Shown in pieces: positions 36,000 through 45,076 of a stretch of DNA of 64,000 bases (positions are counted from its first letter, which is position 1; the number at the start of each line of letters is the position of its first letter). Both the position numbers and the translations under genes were made by a program. This stretch comes from WVXP01 sp964348095 (GTDB lineage: Bacteria; Desulfobacterota; BSN033; WVXP01). The notes below the pieces were generated by a model, which saw nothing but the letters and a program-made list of their open reading frames with translations, did no database searches and had not been told where the DNA came from. The DNA lies in NCBI GenBank assembly GCA_964348095.1, contig CAYGBK010000005.1, positions 31,135 to 95,134 of the forward strand, given 5' to 3'.

Positions 36000-38900
36000 T
36001 CCCACACTGGCCGACCAGGATGCACGCCGCTCCATCGAGACTGAGCTGGAGACCACTTTTTTGGTCGAGGCTGCTGCCGGCACCGGCAAAACAACCAGTC
36101 TCGTCAGACGCATGGTGGCGTTGCTGCGGGAGGGCCAGACACAACCAGACCGTTTGGCCGCCGTCACCTTTACCCGCAAAGCCGGGGCTCACCTCCGAGA
36201 AATGTTTCAACTGGGTCTCGAAGAAGCCCATCGAAGAGAGCCTGATAGAAAGAGACAAGAGCGGCTCGCTATCGCGCTCAACGAGCTAGATCGATGTTTT
36301 ATTGGCACGATTCATTCTTTCTGCGCCAGGCTTCTCCGCGAGCGACCTCTCGAGGGCGGCGTAGACCCTGGCTTTAAAGAACTGGACGAGATCGAAGATC
36401 GGGCCATCCGAGAGGAGTTCTGGGGAACTTACGTACAGCAAAAGTTTGTGGAAGACAGTGCTCTGCTTCACCAGTTGTCAGATTTGGGGATCGGGCTGAA
36501 TGATTTGCGCACCACCTACGAATTGATTTCTGGCTATCCGGATGTGACCATAACAGCCACACCCGTTTCCAAGCCGGATCTGAACGACGTGCGGCTTGAT
36601 GTGAAACGATTCCTAAGCTTGGTCCAGCGGGAACTTCCCAGGACTGTCCCGGACAAGGGTTGGGATGAATTCCAGAATCATCTACGACGGGCATTACGGT
36701 TGAGGCGAATACTCGATCTCGATGTGGATTCCGATTTCGTAAGGCTCTTGGAGTCGCTGGACCACGAAGGGAGACTGACGCAGAATCGGTGGCCCGACAA
36801 ATCTCAGGCCAAAGAATTGAAGAATGGCTTCGACCAACTTCGTGAGGACACTATACGGCCTGCCCTCCACCGATGGCGAGAATACGTCCACCCAATATTG
36901 CTCAATACGATTCTTCCGGCCGCCAAGAATCTCCACGGGCGGAGATTGGCAACAGGGCAGCTCAACTTTCAAGATCTATTGATCCTCGCTCGCGACCTGC
37001 TCCGCCATCACCCTCGGGTTCGACAAAATCTGCAGGAAAGATTTACCCATCTACTTGTGGACGAGTTTCAGGACACCGACCCCATACAGGCTGAGGTCAT
37101 GCTCTACCTCACCAGCGAGGCATCGAACGGGGCAGATTGGCGCCGACTCCGTCCACGGCCCGGAGCTCTATTCGTCGTTGGTGACCCGAAACAATCGATC
37201 TATCGTTTTCGTCGAGCCGATATCGTCACCTACGACCGAATGAAGGAGATCATTGAGCATGGGGGGGGACGGGTGCTTGAGTTGACAACCAATTTTCGAT
37301 CGGTGAATAAGATTTGTGAATGGACCAATGAGGTCTTTCGTGAGATATTCCCAATCTCTGGCACCCGAGAGCAGGCGGCCAACTCCTTCCTGAGCGGTTT
37401 TCGACCTGCCGGTGACGCGTGGTGTGGAGTTTTCAAGTTAGAAACAGCGTCACATGGTAAGAGAGGTGCAGATCTGATTGCCCAGGAGAATGCAGCGAAA
37501 ATCGCTCGATGGATTCGGTGGGCCATCGATACGGGACTGCCGGTGCTAGGGGAGAATGGGGCGGAAGAGACCCATTCTCAGGCAGCAGAACCAGGTGATT
37601 TCATGATTATCCTGCGAAACCGTTCGCGTCTGCACCATTACGCGATGGCTCTCGAAAGGGAGGGAATTCCATACGACATCTCTGGGAGCAAGGCTTTCGG
37701 GGAGTCAGAGGAACTCGCACTCCTTCTCCCGTTTCTCCGTGCCGTTTCGGATCCGGATGACCCGGTGGCGCTGGTGAGTTTTCTTCGTGGGAAGCTATGG
37801 GGTGTGAATGACAACGCGCTCTATCAATTTCGTCGTGCTGGGGGACGGTTTTCTTACCTGACCGATTGTCCGGAGACGGCTGATGGTCGCATTGCTGAGG
37901 CTTTTGAACTGCTTCGGGAGGCACGTGCTCTGGCGCACCACCTGCCACCAGGTGCCGCATTAGGACGAATCTGCGAGAGACTGGGTATTGTCGCGCACGG
38001 AGCAGCACAGGAGTTGGGTGACAGTCGCAGCGGCAGCATTCTGAAAGCCCAAACCCTGACCCGGTGTCTATCGGCGCAGGGGAGGTCGTTCAGAAACATC
38101 ATTGACCGTCTTTCGAGGCTGATGGAAGACGAGGATGTCGAAGGAATGAGTGCCGACCCTGGACGGATGAACGCGGTAAGGCTGATGAATCTCCATCGGG
38201 CCAAAGGCCTCGAGGCACCAATCGTATTCCTCGCCGATCCGTGTAATTTTTCCCGTCTGCCCCCGCTGTTCTCGATCAACCGGGACGGGGCACAGGCAGA
38301 GGGTCATTTCCTCATTGCCACGGCCGAGGGCTTTCAACGACGTGAGCTGGCTCGGCCCCAGGACTGGAATCATAAAGTATCAGAGGAGATTGCCTTTCAG
38401 GCGGCAGAGGAAGACCGCGTGCTCTATGTCGCTGCGACACGGGCGAGGAACATGCTGGTTGTCTCAGTCCACCGGCGAGAAGTGAAGAGAGACGGCACAT
38501 CTCGATCTGAAGGGCCGTGGACCAAGCTTTCCAGGTCTCTGGAGGACGAACTCCCCTCGGCAAAAAGCCTGTTCGGGAGAGCCCCCCGTGCCGCCCACCA
38601 AGAATGGCCCAGCAAGCTAACTGATGTGAGAGTTCAGATAAAAGAAAAGCATGGCGCCGTTACCCGGCCGACTTACGCGGTCACTCAGGTCACGAGAATC
38701 GTCCATGAAAAAGACGACCCGTACGCTGCCCATGAGGGTCATGGACGGGGTGTGGCCTGGGGACGATTGCTTCACCGTCTTCTCGAGTCGCTGATGCGCA
38801 GTCAGGTATCGGATGTGGCTGGTTACATAGAGTTTCTTCTTAAGGCGGAGGGACTCCCCCTCGACGAAGCGGATGAAATCGTCCGGATTATTGAGAGCGT

Positions 38901-39237
38901 CCGTGCCTCAGAACTCTGGCAGCGCGCGTGCCGCGCGAAACGGCGGCTGGTGGAGGTCCCTTTCGCCCTGATGGTCCCGAGTCGTGAGATGGGCATCAGC
39001 GAAGGTCCCGAAAAGGCGGTTCTCAAAGGGGTGATCGATCTCGTGTTTTATGACCACGAAGAGTGGATAATTGTCGATTACAAATCAGACCCGGTCAGGG
39101 ATGGCCTCCCAAACCTAATTTCCATCTATGTCCCACAGATAAGTCAATACCGACGATACTGGGAACAACTAACAGGTGAGGCGACAAAAGCTGCCTTGTT
39201 CTTTGTTGAAACCGGAGAGATTAAGTGGATCGATTGA
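35989..39237 (+). CDS. addA: AddA-like helicase-nuclease subunit
   Basis: The 1082-residue product is a UvrD/RecB-type SF1 helicase with a nuclease tail. Motifs in order: Walker A EAAAGTGKTTSLVRRM, motif Ia AAVTFTRKAG, motif II LLVDEFQDTDPIQ, motif III VVGDPKQSIYRFRRAD, motif IV LTTNFRS, motif V RLMNLHRAKGLEAPIVF and motif VI EEDRVLYVAATRARN. The C-terminal nuclease has the Asp in LKGVIDLVFY and the IVDYKSD motif. The pair with addB gives a complete AddAB resection and recombination enzyme. Confidence 0.93.
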   Translation: MTTNPTLADQDARRSIETELETTFLVEAAAGTGKTTSLVRRMVALLREGQTQPDRLAAVTFTRKAGAHLREMFQLGLEEAHRREPDRKRQERLAIALNELDRCFIGTIHSFCARLLRERPLEGGVDPGFKELDEIEDRAIREEFWGTYVQQKFVEDSALLHQLSDLGIGLNDLRTTYELISGYPDVTITATPVSKPDLNDVRLDVKRFLSLVQRELPRTVPDKGWDEFQNHLRRALRLRRILDLDVDSDFVRLLESLDHEGRLTQNRWPDKSQAKELKNGFDQLREDTIRPALHRWREYVHPILLNTILPAAKNLHGRRLATGQLNFQDLLILARDLLRHHPRVRQNLQERFTHLLVDEFQDTDPIQAEVMLYLTSEASNGADWRRLRPRPGALFVVGDPKQSIYRFRRADIVTYDRMKEIIEHGGGRVLELTTNFRSVNKICEWTNEVFREIFPISGTREQAANSFLSGFRPAGDAWCGVFKLETASHGKRGADLIAQENAAKIARWIRWAIDTGLPVLGENGAEETHSQAAEPGDFMIILRNRSRLHHYAMALEREGIPYDISGSKAFGESEELALLLPFLRAVSDPDDPVALVSFLRGKLWGVNDNALYQFRRAGGRFSYLTDCPETADGRIAEAFELLREARALAHHLPPGAALGRICERLGIVAHGAAQELGDSRSGSILKAQTLTRCLSAQGRSFRNIIDRLSRLMEDEDVEGMSADPGRMNAVRLMNLHRAKGLEAPIVFLADPCNFSRLPPLFSINRDGAQAEGHFLIATAEGFQRRELARPQDWNHKVSEEIAFQAAEEDRVLYVAATRARNMLVVSVHRREVKRDGTSRSEGPWTKLSRSLEDELPSAKSLFGRAPRAAHQEWPSKLTDVRVQIKEKHGAVTRPTYAVTQVTRIVHEKDDPYAAHEGHGRGVAWGRLLHRLLESLMRSQVSDVAGYIEFLLKAEGLPLDEADEIVRIIESVRASELWQRACRAKRRLVEVPFALMVPSREMGISEGPEKAVLKGVIDLVFYDHEEWIIVDYKSDPVRDGLPNLISIYVPQISQYRRYWEQLTGEATKAALFFVETGEIKWID

Positions 39238-39279
39238 GAGGCGAAAATCAACATTCATGTAATTTCTTGTGATAAACTT

Positions 39280-39301
39280 TTAAGTTATTAATTTAACTTA
39301 A
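39280..39301. repeat. AT-rich inverted repeat in the addA 3' region
   Basis: TTAAGTTA and TAACTTAA are perfect 8-base arms around a 6-base TTAATT loop, followed by a short T-run at 39311-39316. It lies between converging genes and could serve as a weak transcription stop. A similar AT-rich word series recurs near 61020-61040. Confidence 0.4.
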
Positions 39302-39472
39302 TAAATTGGCTTTTTTATCTCAGTTCGTAAACTTTCGTTTGGAGCCCCCGTAATCTGTCTCTCTGTCATGAATCAGAAGGCCAGGACACGTCTTTTTCGG
39401 ATTCATCTGTTTTCGTTGGCCTGGCGAGTCTACTTTTTCGACCCAAATAGGGGAGGTGGTTCAAACGGTCTT

Positions 39473-40249
39473 TCATTGTGTGCGAGCAGTGACGATCATT
39501 CGGTTGGTCAATATCCCGTAATCGCCTTTTTGCCCATGAGAGACAGAATTCGTTTCGATCTCGATAGAGCCAAAACCAACTGACGTCAACATTTCTGTGA
39601 TCTTTTCGGGACTGTAGAGACGAGTGCAATAGGTGGCATCCCGGATCATACCTTTCGCCTTGGAAATCACAATCTCCCGGCAGTACACTATGTCCTCATC
39701 CCGCCTCCTTTGACGGCATACAACGACGTCCTGATTGGCTTCGTGCCATGATTGGGGAGCAAAGTTTTGCATCACAAACTCCCGGTTTGGCAGATCCAAC
39801 AGGAGCGATCCTTCGGACATAAGTACGCGGGAGGCTTCGCGAAGGATATTTTGATTCTCCCGGTCGTCAAGGAAATAGCCGAAGGAACTCGCCATGATGA
39901 TGATGGCCTTGAAGCTATGCCTGGGGAGGCCTGTATCGCGCGCATCTTTCCACATAAACAGGGTATTGAGGCCTTCCCTTTGTGCCATTTTCTTCCCCAA
40001 GTCGATAAGAACTTTCGAAAAGTCCACGACCGTGACGTCCCGGAAACCTCGGCGGGATAGTTCAAGGGAGTGCCGCCCCTGACCTCCACAGAGATCCAAG
40101 ATGGGCCAGGACTTCTCGAGTTTGAGAACCTTTTCCAGGAAATCCACCTCTTTTGAAGTCAATACGGGGTCGCACACGGACCGGGCGTCGGTCACCAGAT
40201 AGGTTTCATCGAAAACGGTCTTCCACCAGTCAGGATCTAGAGTCATCAT
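39473..40249 (-). CDS. SAM-dependent class I methyltransferase
   Basis: The 258-residue product has a Rossmann methyltransferase core: motif I ILDLCGGQGRHSLELSRRG, motif II VTVVDFSKVLIDLGKK, and post-motif residues AIIIMASSFGYFLDD. The family is the broad Methyltransf_25/UbiE group, and the substrate cannot be read from sequence. It starts four bases after the ATP-grasp gene with GAGG upstream, so the two are co-translated and may act on the same compound. Confidence 0.85.
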   Translation of the reverse strand: MMTLDPDWWKTVFDETYLVTDARSVCDPVLTSKEVDFLEKVLKLEKSWPILDLCGGQGRHSLELSRRGFRDVTVVDFSKVLIDLGKKMAQREGLNTLFMWKDARDTGLPRHSFKAIIIMASSFGYFLDDRENQNILREASRVLMSEGSLLLDLPNREFVMQNFAPQSWHEANQDVVVCRQRRRDEDIVYCREIVISKAKGMIRDATYCTRLYSPEKITEMLTSVGFGSIEIETNSVSHGQKGDYGILTNRMIVTARTQ

Positions 40250-40252
40250 CGA

Positions 40253-41647
40253 CTATTCCTCGACCATCAGGTCTGCTCCAAAGCTAAAGAGACCGTCCGA
40301 TACCATGAGGGCTGGACTCCCCTGCCATGGTTGTGAGAGGGCCAATTCCTTCTCTTTTTCTTCAATCCTGACAACATCCTCCAACTGTCCCTGGCGCCAG
40401 AGTTTTTCCAATTTGATTGCATCATGCCAGAGGTTCTGCGCGTACTTTCTGAGGTCTTCAAGGTGATGACTTGTTAGCAGTCTTGGCCTGAGAGTCACCA
40501 TGATGGGCCCTAAGAGGTAGGTAAAACCCATGTCAATAGCTTTCCGATTGACTTCATTCTGGATCTGCACAAAGGCCTTGTAACCCAGACTGAAAAGAGC
40601 CTGGTTGATCTTGTCTACTGCCGCCCGTGGAGCCATGTTGCCTTTCAGTATAGCAATCGGTTGAATCCCTCCGCCAGAGCCGACATTGGTGGGCACACCC
40701 CCGAAACGAGCCAGAAACCCTTGAAGGCCCCTGTCGGTTATGAAACACCGGAAATCGGTCTGCCATTCCTTGAGGAACAAACATCGTTCTTCCAGAAGAG
40801 GCCAGGTGCTTTGTTCGGACCAGACTCCGAGGGGAACGGTCTCCTGGACGATGTAGTCGCCGGAGTCCAATGCGGTACGGATGTGGATTTTCGGGTTCTC
40901 TTTCTTGTAGCCAACAAAGATACCCTGTCCCGAATATCCGTGCGCAGGCTTTAGGATCAGATCGTGCCAATGGGCTTCGGTCCAGCCCACGAGGTCTTTG
41001 ATGGATTCCCCCCCCGGACCAGTTGTGGTCCGGGGGTAGAATTGGCGGGTCCAAGGGGTGTGTTTCACCGTGTCGTCGCTCAATTGGGTGTGCCGTGCTT
41101 GGGTGATTATCTCAAACAGTCCTTTGGCCCCCAAGGGTTCCATTCCACGGGGATTCGCCAGGATATCCTGCCTGATGGCCTCTTTCACTGGGCTGATGTC
41201 CTCATTCTCCGCTATCTTGAAAAGGGTTTTCATATTGAAGTCCATGAATATGACCGTGACCTCCTCTCCATTGCAATAGACACCGCCCTTCTTCAATGAG
41301 AGGTGGTTCGGTGCGGCGAGGGAAGCTTTTACGCCGTTGATCGTGTTCATATAATCCACAAAATTCTTATTCTCCAGGACAACGTCTAGAGTCTCAGCCT
41401 CAGCCAGGAGAACTGCACGAACCGGATTCCTGCCGTGGTTTTTTTTATGAGCCCGTAAGAGCATTCGAGCGAAGCCGGGTACGGCGTTTATCTGAGGATC
41501 TTCGAAATCGATATCAACCCCCACCGAAATGGTTTTGAGCACCAGATCCCACGCCATTTTCCCCAACGTCTGGGCAATACGCTGATATTCCCAACCGCCC
41601 GGGCTGCCCATGTTCCACTCACTGTGGTAGCCTCTTACCCTCCTCAT
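40253..41647 (-). CDS. ATP-grasp ligase-like protein, circularly permuted type
   Basis: From the ATG at 41647 (AAGGAG seven bases upstream) the product has 464 residues; more distal starts translate unlikely sequence. Key parts are GGVYCNGEEVTVIFMDFNM (pre-ATP-grasp-like strand), DLILKPAHGYSGQGIFVGY (ATP-binding lysine and Gly loop), DYIVQETVPLG and a FRCFITDRGLQGFLARFG segment. The arrangement resembles glutathionylspermidine-synthase-like or circularly permuted ATP-grasp enzymes, which join a carboxylate to an amine. The product is unknown. It is the upstream partner of the methyltransferase. Confidence 0.68.
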   Translation of the reverse strand: MRRVRGYHSEWNMGSPGGWEYQRIAQTLGKMAWDLVLKTISVGVDIDFEDPQINAVPGFARMLLRAHKKNHGRNPVRAVLLAEAETLDVVLENKNFVDYMNTINGVKASLAAPNHLSLKKGGVYCNGEEVTVIFMDFNMKTLFKIAENEDISPVKEAIRQDILANPRGMEPLGAKGLFEIITQARHTQLSDDTVKHTPWTRQFYPRTTTGPGGESIKDLVGWTEAHWHDLILKPAHGYSGQGIFVGYKKENPKIHIRTALDSGDYIVQETVPLGVWSEQSTWPLLEERCLFLKEWQTDFRCFITDRGLQGFLARFGGVPTNVGSGGGIQPIAILKGNMAPRAAVDKINQALFSLGYKAFVQIQNEVNRKAIDMGFTYLLGPIMVTLRPRLLTSHHLEDLRKYAQNLWHDAIKLEKLWRQGQLEDVVRIEEKEKELALSQPWQGSPALMVSDGLFSFGADLMVEE

Positions 41648-41792
41648 CTCGTATCTCCTTCTCCCAGTAAAACCATTGTTATGTCCTCCGGCCCTATGGG
41701 TCCCCCTTTTCTTGGACAGAATTCCCCCCCCAGGGCCCTCCACGCCCTTGGGTACTCTCACGAGTGGGGTGGACAGCAATCTCGTTCTGGAA

Positions 41793-43430
41793 TCACGGCG
41801 AGGCCTCTCCATCTCTATACGCCTCCAATCTTTTCTGGACGAGGTGAAAGGGTATTTCTCCACCTCCGAGCAGCGTGTCATGGAAAGTCCTCAGACCTAA
41901 AGGGGGGCCAAATTGCTTCCGCAACCGAGCAATCTCGTATGCCCCCATGAAGTAGCACAGTTGATATCCTGGCGTGAGGGCGAACCGGCGAACCTGACGA
42001 TAAGCCCTTTCAGGCGAAAAGCCAAGTGCTCGAACCTTTTCGGCTGCCTGGACCAGGCTAGTCTTTTTAGTCTGGAGTTCGACGTCCAGTACTGCCCTCA
42101 AGTTGCGCCAGAGCTGACGTTTGAGTTGGACTAGCTGTTGCCGTGGTTTCCGAACGTATCCCAGCTCATCGAGTAGCTGCTCAGCATAGGTGGCCCATCC
42201 CTCATAAAAGAGCGGCGATTCGATTTGGCGCCGGATCGGGTTGTCATGATGAATTCGAAAATGATCGAGAATGTGGTGGCCCGGGTAAGATTCGTGGGCA
42301 GACAGGTATGGACAATGGGTCGATATGATCTGCAGATCCTCTTTACCGGGTGTTACGTAGAATACGCCATGACTTCTGGTATCGCCCGTAAGAGGTGCCC
42401 GGTATGAGGCGGTGGCTCTGAGTGATTGTAGGTAGGACGGGGTCTGGAGAACCGCGATCTTCTCCCCAGTCGGAAAGGTTAGAATGTCTTGGGAGGTCAG
42501 AAACCTGCGTAGTTTTACCACTTCACGCTGATATAGACGGAGGAGTTCCTCAGGAGAGGACGCCAGAGGAAGCTGCTCATAGAGGATACGGTTCCAGCTC
42601 TTCCGGCTGTCGATTCTACCAGCGAATTGGCGGATCTTTTCGTGGATTTCTCTATACGCCTGTCGCGCGATCTTCAGGATTTCCCTCGGAGATTTCGGAT
42701 ACCCAAAACTAATCGCAAGAATCCTCTTGAGGTTATCCTCCCCGATGGCAAAAGACTCCCGGAATGGGATCCGAAGCAACCCCCTTTTGTATCCGTCCCA
42801 GGCCTCCGATACGGTTCTGCTTTTTGCGAAAAGTTCTTTGCTTCCGCCGATCTTCTCCGCAATAAACGTCGGGAGATCGCGGCTGTAGAATTGCCGGGCG
42901 TCTTCGGCCATATCAAGGGCAACTTGAACCGAAATCTCAGATAGGGAGCAAAGATTGTTGATAGCCGCATCGAGAAATGGTGGAATGTGGCTGAGAAGAT
43001 TCGAGAGGGCGACTCGGAGACGATCAGGTGGACTTTCTTTTCGGTAGAGAATGTGATCTGTTGCAAAAAGCGGGATCTTAATATATAGGATGGGGTCATT
43101 TTGCCAACTCATTGCATCCTGGAGTTCCCTGATTACGCTTTTCATGCTCTGTCTGAGCAGCAGACGATCTATGTCTCCCTCGAGTTCATCTCGCTGATCC
43201 GATGGAACCTCTTTCAGAAGGCCGCTTAGGGTTCGAAGGTGGTCATGAATTCTCTCGGGAATGAGTTCATCTAATCCGTCTAGATGTTGAAGCGCAGCCT
43301 CTGAGCGAGGGAAAAAATAGAATTCATCACTCGCGCACTGTTGAGGAAAATGTCTTCCAAGATAGTCGAAATAGTCACCTGCTATCTGAGTGAGAGGTCT
43401 TTGCAATGCTTCCCTTCCACCTGTTACCAT
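41793..43430 (-). CDS. DUF885-family putative metallopeptidase
   Basis: The 545-residue product has the DUF885 signature SAHESYPGHHILDHF (an HExxPGHH zinc motif) followed by SPLFYEGWATYAEQL, which supplies the third ligand Glu. The rest is largely helical, with conserved FALTPGYQLCYFMGAYEI near the C-terminus. No signal peptide is seen, so a cytoplasmic location is likely. DUF885 proteins are related to M32-like carboxypeptidases, but few have known substrates. It lies 145 bases upstream of the ATP-grasp gene on the same strand. Confidence 0.85.
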   Translation of the reverse strand: MVTGGREALQRPLTQIAGDYFDYLGRHFPQQCASDEFYFFPRSEAALQHLDGLDELIPERIHDHLRTLSGLLKEVPSDQRDELEGDIDRLLLRQSMKSVIRELQDAMSWQNDPILYIKIPLFATDHILYRKESPPDRLRVALSNLLSHIPPFLDAAINNLCSLSEISVQVALDMAEDARQFYSRDLPTFIAEKIGGSKELFAKSRTVSEAWDGYKRGLLRIPFRESFAIGEDNLKRILAISFGYPKSPREILKIARQAYREIHEKIRQFAGRIDSRKSWNRILYEQLPLASSPEELLRLYQREVVKLRRFLTSQDILTFPTGEKIAVLQTPSYLQSLRATASYRAPLTGDTRSHGVFYVTPGKEDLQIISTHCPYLSAHESYPGHHILDHFRIHHDNPIRRQIESPLFYEGWATYAEQLLDELGYVRKPRQQLVQLKRQLWRNLRAVLDVELQTKKTSLVQAAEKVRALGFSPERAYRQVRRFALTPGYQLCYFMGAYEIARLRKQFGPPLGLRTFHDTLLGGGEIPFHLVQKRLEAYRDGEASP

Positions 43431-43607
43431 GGGGAGTCGCTTTTGGATAGCGCGATTATAGAGGAAGCGCTTTTACCTGTCAATTGGCGGATCCGATTGA
43501 CTCTTTTCGATAAGGCACGATTCTTTCTGTCTGTCTGCAAAAGAATTATGCTACAATGGGTCGAGCTTTAATCTGGGGACAAGAAACAGGAGGCTTTTTC
43601 AGCGTCA

Positions 43608-44708
43608 ATGTCACGATTTTTGGCCATAGACGTCGGTGCGGGTACTCTCGATGCCATGTTTCTCGATACCAGGTCGGGGGATCAATTCAAGTTCGTCGCC
43701 AAGTCCCCAACCCGCGTGCTGGCCGAAAAGATAGGGGACTGTCGAGGGAGGCGAATCCTCATTACTGGTCGCCAAATGGGGGGAGGGCCGGTTACCGAAG
43801 CGATCAGAAGCAAAGCCCAGGAAAGTGAGATTCTGATGACTCGGCCAGCCGCAGAAACCATTCACCACCGAAGGGAAAGAGTCGAGAGCACAGGAGTGAC
43901 ACTGGTCTCCAGAGAGGTAGCCCAGAAAGAGATGAAACGCCCCAATGTCTCTTGGTTCAAAACAGGAGACGTTGTCGTCACGGATATCGTGTCGATTCTG
44001 ACATCTATGGGGATCGACCCAGCGGTCGATTTTTTCGGTGTCGCCGTCCAAGACCACGGGACACCCGGTGAAAAAGTGTCGTCTTTGGATTTTCGCCATG
44101 AGATATTCAAGGAGATCATAGGGAATTCTCCCAGACCATCAGCTTTCTTGTTTGAATCCGAACAAATCCCTTCCACCCTGCGCCGAATGAGGGCTGTGGC
44201 GATTGACACTAAAGGGTATCCATCGGAGAAGATCTACCTCATGGATACAGGCATGGCTGCCATTCTCGGTGCATCGAGTGATCCATCGGTCCGAGGTAAA
44301 AATTCTATCCTGGTGTTGGATATTGCCACCTCACACACGTTGGGTGCTCTTTTGATCGAGGGTGAGATCGGCGGTTTTTTCGAGTATCACACCAGTGCTC
44401 TCACATCCGAGGTTCTGAAATCGCTCGTCATCGATCTGGCTAATGGCACACTCTCTCACCGCAAAGTCATTGCCGAGGGAGGGCACGGGGCATATGTCAG
44501 AAAGGGAGTGGGATTCGACCGAGTTGAGGTTATCCTTGCCACAGGTCCGAAGCGGATGTTGCTCGAGCACGTTGGAATCGAAAGAATTACTCTTGGAGCA
44601 CCCTTTGGCGATAATATGATGACCGGCCCTGCAGGTCTTATCCTCGCCATGGCCGAAAGGGAAGGGGTCTCTCTTCGAGAGCAAAAGGCCGGAGACGGTT
44701 TATTGTAG
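43608..44708 (+). CDS. DUF1786-family ASKHA-like protein
   Basis: The 366-residue product opens with FLAIDVGAGTLDAMFLD, an ASKHA phosphate-1-like loop, and has a second Gly/Asp loop in ILVLDIATSHTLGALL. Conserved stretches GRQMGGGPVTEAI and PFGDNMMTGPAGLI fit DUF1786. Some database names link this family to pyruvate formate-lyase activation, but the typical radical-SAM cysteines are absent, so that name is not supported here. It is divergent from the DUF885 gene. The function is unknown. Confidence 0.8.
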   Translation: MSRFLAIDVGAGTLDAMFLDTRSGDQFKFVAKSPTRVLAEKIGDCRGRRILITGRQMGGGPVTEAIRSKAQESEILMTRPAAETIHHRRERVESTGVTLVSREVAQKEMKRPNVSWFKTGDVVVTDIVSILTSMGIDPAVDFFGVAVQDHGTPGEKVSSLDFRHEIFKEIIGNSPRPSAFLFESEQIPSTLRRMRAVAIDTKGYPSEKIYLMDTGMAAILGASSDPSVRGKNSILVLDIATSHTLGALLIEGEIGGFFEYHTSALTSEVLKSLVIDLANGTLSHRKVIAEGGHGAYVRKGVGFDRVEVILATGPKRMLLEHVGIERITLGAPFGDNMMTGPAGLILAMAEREGVSLREQKAGDGLL

Positions 44709-45076
44709 CGCACCAAAATGCCGGTGGCAGCGGATGAGGCCACAATTGATTGAACAAGACTTCATCGAAGGGCATCATGGATCCTGGGAGACTTAATGGC
44801 CTTCGATTTCACTGGCACAAACCAAATAACCCCAAACGGGGGTCCCCTCTTGGGTGCAACTTGAGTCCTTGGAACGTCGATCGGCTCAAGCAGAGCAACA
44901 CGGCGAGACTGTAGAAATGTCAGAATAGCGAGTCCTGTCGACTTCCCTCGCAAAAAGAACACTCAACCATTCTCTATATCTTCTGATTTATATTAGTGAG
45001 CGGTGTCGTGGGACGTTAACAATTGGCTGTATGCCAGGACAATGCGTCGCGTCACGGGGTGCATTTCGGGCTAAAG
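44709..45076. other. Gene-free region between the DUF1786 and HDOD genes
   Basis: No supported gene. An inverted repeat (CCCC-AAAC-GGGG core) at 44831-44843 could fold but lacks a clear T-tract. An AT-rich segment at 44975-45000 containing TATATT may include a promoter for the HDOD gene. Confidence 0.4.

Noticed and set aside
41648..41881. N-terminal extension of the ATP-grasp gene
   Set aside because: The extension is Arg/Gly-rich and lies over the 3' end of the DUF885 gene; the ATG at 41647 has a strong AAGGAG site.
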